DNA of 64,000 nucleotides from SBAX01 sp964646605 (lineage in GTDB: Bacteria > Planctomycetota > Phycisphaerae > UBA1845): positions 1-64,000 of the forward strand of contig CAZYEX010000099.1 in the NCBI GenBank assembly GCA_964646605.1. Direction: 5' to 3'. Positions 59,586-64,000 of this stretch are shown here, in pieces. The translations under genes were made by a program, and so were the position numbers. The notes beneath the pieces are model-generated. The model was not told the DNA's origin. It made no database searches and saw only the letters and a program-made list of their open reading frames with translations. The number at the start of each line of letters is the position of its first letter. The first letter of the stretch is position 1.

Positions 59586-60427
59586 CTGCAAGATCGGCTA
59601 CGATCAGAGCGGCGACGACGACATCGACGATCCGACGGACGACGTGGTCTGGAACGAAGGCTTCGGCGGCACCACCAAGACCCCGGCCTACGACCACGCG
59701 GGGAACATGATCGACGACGGGACGTTCGTCTACGTCTACGACGCCTGGAATCGCCTGGTTAAAGTACGAGCGAAAGAGGATGCCGACGTGATCATCCAGA
59801 CGGGCGAATTCGACGCCCTGGGCCGACGGATCAAAAAAGTCGTGACCAACGCTGGCGATTACGATAAGACCGAGGTATACTTTTACGACGGACAGAGGAT
59901 CGTCCAGGTGAGCAACGGATCGGGTACGATGGTCCAGCAGTTCATCCACGGCACGCAGTACATCGACGAGTTGGTGATGATGCGCCTCAAAGACAAGGGT
60001 GACCTCTACGTCCACCAGGACGCCAACTGGAACGTGATCGGCGTAACCGACCTAGGCCGCCACGTCGTGGAGCGGGATGTGTATACCCCCTACGGCGAAC
60101 TGACGGTCCACCAGGACACCGGGTATGGGGATCGGGACGGCGACCAAGACGTGGACGCCACCGACAAGGGCACCGTGGGCACCACTTGCACGGGCACCGT
60201 TTCGGGTTCCTGTCGAATCTTAGACTTGGATTTTGACGGCGATTACGACTCAACCGACGCGGGCCTCTTCGACTCGCTGCCGCAAGGCTCAATGCGCCAC
60301 CCAGGCCGGGCCAGCACCGCGGTTGCGCAACCCTTCGCCCACCAAGGCCTCCTTTTCGAACCGGAACTCGCCCAGTACCAAAACCGGGCCAGGCAGTACG
60401 ATCCGGGGAAGAGACGGTTTGTGCAGC
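59578..60427 (+). repeat. RHS-core direct repeat, copy 2
   Basis: See 57711-58566. The repeat begins inside the end of the first zinc-ribbon gene, so the junction is sharp at TTCGATAACTGCAAG. Confidence 0.8.
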
Positions 60428-60723
60428 GGGATCCCGTTGCGTTCCTCGCCTACACGTTCCTTGCGGGGTCCCATTATGCCTTCGGGCTCAATCAGTACGA
60501 CTACGTCTCCGGCAATCCCGCCACAGTCCGTGATCCATCCGGATTAGGTTTCTGTAAGGATCAGCACGACAGGGATGTGGCTCATTGTAACGCGGCTTGT
60601 ACCGGCCCTCCGGATCCCGATCCTAACGGGGAGTTTCAGAGACAGATTTGGTGCGCACGATGCCAGATGGACGCATTTAACCGTTTCCTTAACTGTAGGG
60701 AGCCACAGATTTGTGCAAGATGA
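59578..60723 (+). pseudogene. RHS core fragment 2 with Cys-rich C-terminal tail 2
   Basis: No start codon of its own: the frame (ALFDNCKIGYDQSGDDDIDD, YDHAGNMIDDGTFVYVYDAW, GLLFEPELAQYQNRARQYDP) begins abruptly after the first zinc-ribbon gene. An in-frame ATG at 59374 lies in that gene and is not credible. The tail differs from copy 1: after VRDPSGLG comes FCKDQHDRDVAHCNAACTGP and then FQRQIWCARCQMDAFNRFLN, about 60 residues with eight Cys. Its TGA overlaps the ATG of the next gene, so the tail and its partner were translationally coupled. Confidence 0.65.
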
Positions 60724-61400
60724 GATTCAAGCTCCTCCGAATTGCTTCGATGGAATCGCTCTTTAGACTTAAAGAAAAACGAGGTCTGTTTCTCATCGCA
60801 ATTTTGATCATCGGCCTTTGGCTCTTTAGCTATTTCAGGGAAATCAGAATTGGTTTTGATGCGGCAGGTTTGGTGCAACAGTGTTGGAATCAAAGGACAA
60901 GTGTAGAAGTCGCGAAGGTGTTTCCTTCAGACCGAGTACCGCCAAATCCCATTTGTGACCTGACCAAATCCATCTCTGCTTCCGCGCTGGCTATAGAACG
61001 CGGCAAAATTGCCTGGTTGCGATGTTCATATATTCCGAGCGGACGCATTGGGCAGGCTCCGACGCCGTGGAACTTATCAGTGGGGGAGAGCAGCCTGACT
61101 GTCCGCTTGGACAATTATGGGTATATACGTTCAGTGTCGATTTCTTTTCCGCTTTTGCTGGCGCTTGGAGGCGTTCTTGCAACTTGGTATATCGCATTGC
61201 TGGTTGTGGAGATTGCACGTGCGTCTCGACGCCTGCAAAATCGATGCGTCAAATGCGGCTACGACCTTTGTGGTCTTCCGGAGCCGCGTTGCCCGGAGTG
61301 CGGGACCGGCTTTCAGGAGGTAAGGGCCGCGCAGTCCGACGGCACTTCGTCCACGAAGACACTCATATCAGGGGGCGGGGTGGCACTGTTCGCAGCATAG
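60720..61400 (+). CDS. Membrane protein with C-terminal zinc ribbon (candidate immunity protein 2)
   Basis: 226 residues from ATG 60720, which overlaps the RHS stop (ATGA); a TTG at 60711 is the alternative. N-terminal helix GLFLIAILIIGLWLFSYFRE, an outer domain with few recognisable features, a second helix (FPLLLALGGVLATWYIALLV), then a basic segment and the ribbon CVKCGYDLCGLPEPRCPECG. The architecture equals that of 59022-59585 though the outer domains are unrelated to the eye. It is a good candidate immunity protein, inserted in the membrane, for the upstream Cys-rich tail. The family ribbon is typical of planctomycetes. Confidence 0.65.
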   Translation: MRFKLLRIASMESLFRLKEKRGLFLIAILIIGLWLFSYFREIRIGFDAAGLVQQCWNQRTSVEVAKVFPSDRVPPNPICDLTKSISASALAIERGKIAWLRCSYIPSGRIGQAPTPWNLSVGESSLTVRLDNYGYIRSVSISFPLLLALGGVLATWYIALLVVEIARASRRLQNRCVKCGYDLCGLPEPRCPECGTGFQEVRAAQSDGTSSTKTLISGGGVALFAA

Positions 61401-61439
61401 GGAAGAACTGACAACGGGTGACACTGCTCTTGAGAACTA

Positions 61440-61545
61440 CCATGGCGTGACATCGTTTGGTCTGACGACTTCGGCGGCACCTCCAAGACCCCGGCCTACG
61501 ACCACGCCGGGAACATGATCGACGACGGGACGTTCGTCCACACAC
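61440..61545 (+). pseudogene. RHS core scrap 3
   Basis: GACTTCGGCGGCACCTCCAA, ACCCCGGCCTACGACCACGC and GGGAACATGATCGACGACGG match the YDHAGNMIDDGTF segment of the other RHS copies, then the match breaks at about 61545 (CCACACACTTCGG). There is no core, tail or partner gene. Confidence 0.6.
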
Positions 61546-61725
61546 TTCGGCCCCGTTGTACCTAACACCTCCCCACCCTCCAGTGTCTTTTCGGTGTCAA
61601 CCAACCCGTAAGATGAGCGTAGAATCAACGCAGCGCCACCGTAGCACCAACGCAAGATCTCGGGGAATCCCGTTTTTGGCCAATAAAATCGCGGTTCTGA
61701 TGATGCCTGGGCCGTTTTTGACCAG

Positions 61726-61777
61726 GAGCGCCTGCTCGACACGCAGGAGGTCACAGGTTCAAGTCCTGTATCGCCCA
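61726..61777 (+). tRNA. tRNA 3' half (tRNA-Val-like, apparent anticodon GAC), truncated
   Basis: The segment has an anticodon arm (CCTGC-TCGACAC-GCAGG), a variable region, a T arm (ACAGG-TTCAAGT-CCTGT) and the 3' acceptor strand ATCGCCC plus A. The matching 5' acceptor strand (GGGCGAT) and the D arm are absent upstream. Position 33 of the loop is C instead of the usual U. It is a broken tRNA end, as left at one side of elements that insert into tRNA 3' ends. On the reverse strand it gives the familiar spurious peptide GDTGLEPVTSCVSS. Confidence 0.55.
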
Positions 61778-61957
61778 TTCGGCGACTTGCCGCCCATGCA
61801 CCAGGCCGCGGTCACACGTCGCCACTCATTCAGAGACGGCGACTGGCCACTGGATGCCGACCACCGGCACGGTATAGGCATGAGACTGTCCGCAGGTGGG
61901 CAATAACCCAAGGCCCAACCCACGAGCCGATCCAAACCGGAATTGCGAAGGGCGTAT

Positions 61958-62824
61958 CTACAAGACCAGCGTTTGGCTGATGATGGGGCGTTCCAGCGGG
62001 CCGTCGAGGGTGACGCCGGCGACTTTGGGATCGTGGGCGAAGGCGAGGATCCAGCGGTGCTCGATGGCGTTGCGGAGGATCTGCGTCTTCTCGGCGATCG
62101 TAGTGAGGGGGTGGAGATCATAGGCCATCACCCAGGCGAGTCGAAGGTGAGCGACGGTGGGCACCAAATCGCCGACGAACAGCAATTTCGCGCCCTCGTC
62201 GGCGACGACGGGGTGCAAGTGGTAGGGCGTGTGGCCGTGGGAGACGAACCACTCGATGCCGGGGATTTCGGACGCAGGGTTCTCACCTTCGACGAAACGC
62301 AAGAGACCCGCCTGCTCCAGCCCGGCGAAATCCTCGGGGAGGAACGACGCCCGATCCTTCACGTTCGGGTGATGGGCGTGTTCCCATTGATTGCGGTGAA
62401 TCCAATGCCGCGCATTGGGGAAGCAGGGTACGGTCCGTTCGCCGGGGTCGTCGAACCAGTCGGTCAGCCCGCCGTTGTGATCGAAGTGTAGGTGCGTGAC
62501 GACGACGTCGGTTACGTCGTTGGCGTTCAGCCCTAGTCCTGTCAGGACGTTTGGGATCGCGTGAGGATCGTGCCGGATGGCGAAGCGGTCGGCTTTTTCC
62601 TTGGTCCATTTGGTTCCGCAGCCGGTGTCGGCGAGGATCACGCGGCGCCGCTCGCGGTCGAGGACCAGGAGGGTGCGTGTGGCGAGGAAAATGCGGTTTT
62701 GGTCGTCGAATTCGACGGCGTTGCCCCACAGGACTTTGGGGACGACGCCGAACATGGCCCCGCCGTCTAAGCGAAACGTTCCGGTGACGACCGAGTAGAC
62801 CTCGAATCTTCCCACCCGCAGCAT
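61958..62824 (-). CDS. Metallo-beta-lactamase-fold hydrolase
   Basis: 288 residues. The MBL metal motif HxHxDH is clear (VVVTHLHFDHNGGLTDWFDD), with further ligands in EWFVSHGHTPYHLHPVVADE and LLFVGDLVPTVAHLRLAWVM. It is cytoplasmic, without a signal peptide. The fold covers lactonases, glyoxalases and others; neither the N-terminal FRLDGGAMFGVVPKVLWGN nor the neighbours settle the substrate. It lies beyond the RHS block on the minus strand and is probably part of the native chromosome. Confidence 0.9.
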   Translation of the reverse strand: MLRVGRFEVYSVVTGTFRLDGGAMFGVVPKVLWGNAVEFDDQNRIFLATRTLLVLDRERRRVILADTGCGTKWTKEKADRFAIRHDPHAIPNVLTGLGLNANDVTDVVVTHLHFDHNGGLTDWFDDPGERTVPCFPNARHWIHRNQWEHAHHPNVKDRASFLPEDFAGLEQAGLLRFVEGENPASEIPGIEWFVSHGHTPYHLHPVVADEGAKLLFVGDLVPTVAHLRLAWVMAYDLHPLTTIAEKTQILRNAIEHRWILAFAHDPKVAGVTLDGPLERPIISQTLVL

Positions 62825-62934
62825 GGCGGGGAGTGTACCTTGCGGAGCGACCTTTCATCCAGAATGGGGCTGAACTGCGCGTCTAGAAGTGCCGATAACT
62901 CGTCGCCGGCTGGGCCGGACGGGAGCGGTACGAC

Positions 62935-64000
62935 TTGTCCTCCATCGTCAGCACTTGGTCATTTCGCACGGGGGGGGCGACCGCTTCGCGCGTCGTCGCA
63001 ACGAGCAATTCCCGCCGGACCGTTCACACCCTGGTCTGGGCGGTCGTCATTTTGGGCGTCGGGGAGGGCGGACTGCGCGTTCGGGCGTGGTATCGGCACG
63101 GAGCGGCGTCAGCGGTCGCCGACCTGTACGAACCGGACGAATCGCTGGGACGCCGGCCTCGACCTGGGGCGAAAATTCAGGGGGCGCTGCGGCAGGTTTC
63201 CATCAACCGAATGGGTTTCCGCGGGGCGGAGGTGCCGATGCCCAAGCCCGCGCGGATCACGCGGATCGCGGCGGTGGGGGATTCGACGACCTTCGGTCTG
63301 GAGGCTGAGTCTGATGATCGGGTGTGGGTGGCGCGGCTTGCGGACAAGCTGAATTCGGCGGGACCCCACTCGACCCATGACGCCGTGAACGCGGCGGTGC
63401 CTGGCTACACGTTGGCCATGAGCATGGAACGACTTCTTCGCGACGTCGCCCCGCTGAACCCGGACGTGGTGATCGTTCAACAGATCGTGGCCGACGTTGC
63501 CGCCCACGGTCGGAGGCAGTTCGGGAACGCCGTCGGCGACGACTCGGTGTCGAGGAAGATCGCCAGACTGTTTCAAGAGTATTCGGTGCTGGTGAACGTG
63601 GTCCAGCAGAATGCGGCCCCGTGGATCGCGCGGTTCATGCCTCAGCAGCGTCGTGATCGGGTGGATGAACGCGGCGTCGAGGAGTTCTCGCAGCGATTGG
63701 GCGAACTAGTGCGGGTTTGCCGTGAGCGAGGATGGGCGTTGATCCTCTGCACGACGCCGCGGTCCTTCGGCGATCCGTCCTCGCACGAGGATCAGTACAT
63801 GCTGGCGGCGACGGCGTTGGCGAACAATCCGGCTCTTTCGCTTGCCGGATTGAACGATGCGTACGACCGCTACAACGAGGCGGTGCGGAGCGTGGCCGCA
63901 GTCCACGATGTGCGGCTGGTGGATTTGGATCGTCTGATCCCGCGCGGGGCGACGTACTTCGTGGACGCCGTGCATCCCAACGACGCGGGGCACGAACGGA
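62935..64000 (+). CDS. SGNH/GDSL hydrolase family protein (partial, runs off the edge)
   Basis: The frame is open from the TAA at 62896 to the end of the window. TTG at 62935 with GGGAG about nine bases upstream is the likely start; the N-terminus has a hydrophobic anchor (TVHTLVWAVVILGVGEGGLR). Block I is AAVGDSTTFGLEAESDDRVW (nucleophilic Ser), later NAAVPGYTLAMSMERL, DVVIVQQIVAD and finally the DxxH block DAVHPNDAGHE just before the edge. It is probably a membrane-anchored acyl or sugar-ester hydrolase. The C-terminus is outside the window. Confidence 0.8.
   Translation, partial: MSSIVSTWSFRTGGATASRVVATSNSRRTVHTLVWAVVILGVGEGGLRVRAWYRHGAASAVADLYEPDESLGRRPRPGAKIQGALRQVSINRMGFRGAEVPMPKPARITRIAAVGDSTTFGLEAESDDRVWVARLADKLNSAGPHSTHDAVNAAVPGYTLAMSMERLLRDVAPLNPDVVIVQQIVADVAAHGRRQFGNAVGDDSVSRKIARLFQEYSVLVNVVQQNAAPWIARFMPQQRRDRVDERGVEEFSQRLGELVRVCRERGWALILCTTPRSFGDPSSHEDQYMLAATALANNPALSLAGLNDAYDRYNEAVRSVAAVHDVRLVDLDRLIPRGATYFVDAVHPNDAGHER

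Noticed and set aside
61437..61778. Minus-strand ORF starting MGDTGLEPVTSCVSS
   Set aside because: The start of this peptide is the reverse translation of a tRNA T arm and anticodon arm, a common artefact.
1..64000. CRISPR array, rRNA operon, complete tRNA genes
   Set aside because: No regularly spaced repeats and no rRNA sequence seen; the only tRNA-like sequence is the truncated one at 61726.

Overview
The window looks like a high-GC chromosomal segment from a planctomycete, possibly Phycisphaerae-like. This is inferred from gene content, not from any marker-gene comparison. The signs are several secreted cysteine-rich proteins with dockerin-like tails, an exosortase, an IPTL-CTERM-type sorting tail, membrane proteins ending in a CxxCGYxLxG...CPEC zinc ribbon, and dispersed intergenic repeats. 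No rRNA operon, dnaA or CRISPR array is visible.

Layout. 0-1.2 kb: a broken nuclease-like gene. 1.4-10.1 kb: a GspE/PilB ATPase, a UDPGP-family uridylyltransferase, a large secreted Cys-rich protein, and clpC. 10.3-13 kb: a small orphan ORF, a HicB-like protein, and an overlapping pair of an HD phosphohydrolase and a YwgA/Panacea-like protein. 13-18.5 kb: ilvC, a GT2 glycosyltransferase, a dockerin-like protein, an epimerase, an exosortase and pcm. 18.7-28 kb: a TolB-like propeller, an FMN reductase, a two-gene 2-oxoacid:ferredoxin oxidoreductase (gamma-delta, then alpha-beta), uppS, purA and glnA. 28-35 kb: a lipoprotein, a YbaN-like protein and three secreted proteins, one split by a frameshift and one with an IPTL-CTERM tail. 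35-44 kb: topA with six zinc fingers, a metallopeptidase, an ATP-grasp ligase, an RHS remnant and a SurA/PpiD-like protein. 44-48 kb: a PIN-domain protein and an N6-adenine DNA methyltransferase in one apparent operon. 48-51 kb: an ArsR-SRPBCC locus that was duplicated and partly destroyed. 51-57 kb: a PQQ-type propeller and an exopolysaccharide module (glycosyltransferase, BY-kinase, Wza-like export protein) divergent from an ExeA-like ATPase. 57.4-61.8 kb: an accessory block with an IS5-type remnant, two RHS cores, each followed at once by a membrane/zinc-ribbon protein, a third RHS scrap, and a tRNA 3' half. 62-64 kb: an MBL-fold hydrolase and the start of an SGNH hydrolase that runs off the edge.

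Four observations stand out. (1) The RHS core is duplicated in tandem, each copy ending in a different short Cys-rich tail with a tightly coupled membrane partner, which suggests toxin/immunity cassettes. (2) A parS-bearing repeat (TGTTCCACGTGAAACA) occurs in two good copies and one decayed copy within 14.5 kb. (3) Two gene pairs, DNA methyltransferase plus PIN and HD plus YwgA/Panacea-like, have the compact form of defence or toxin-antitoxin modules. (4) A 54-bp DNA cloverleaf lies between two convergent genes. Several genes carry single-base lesions, so sequencing or assembly error must be excluded before calling them pseudogenes.
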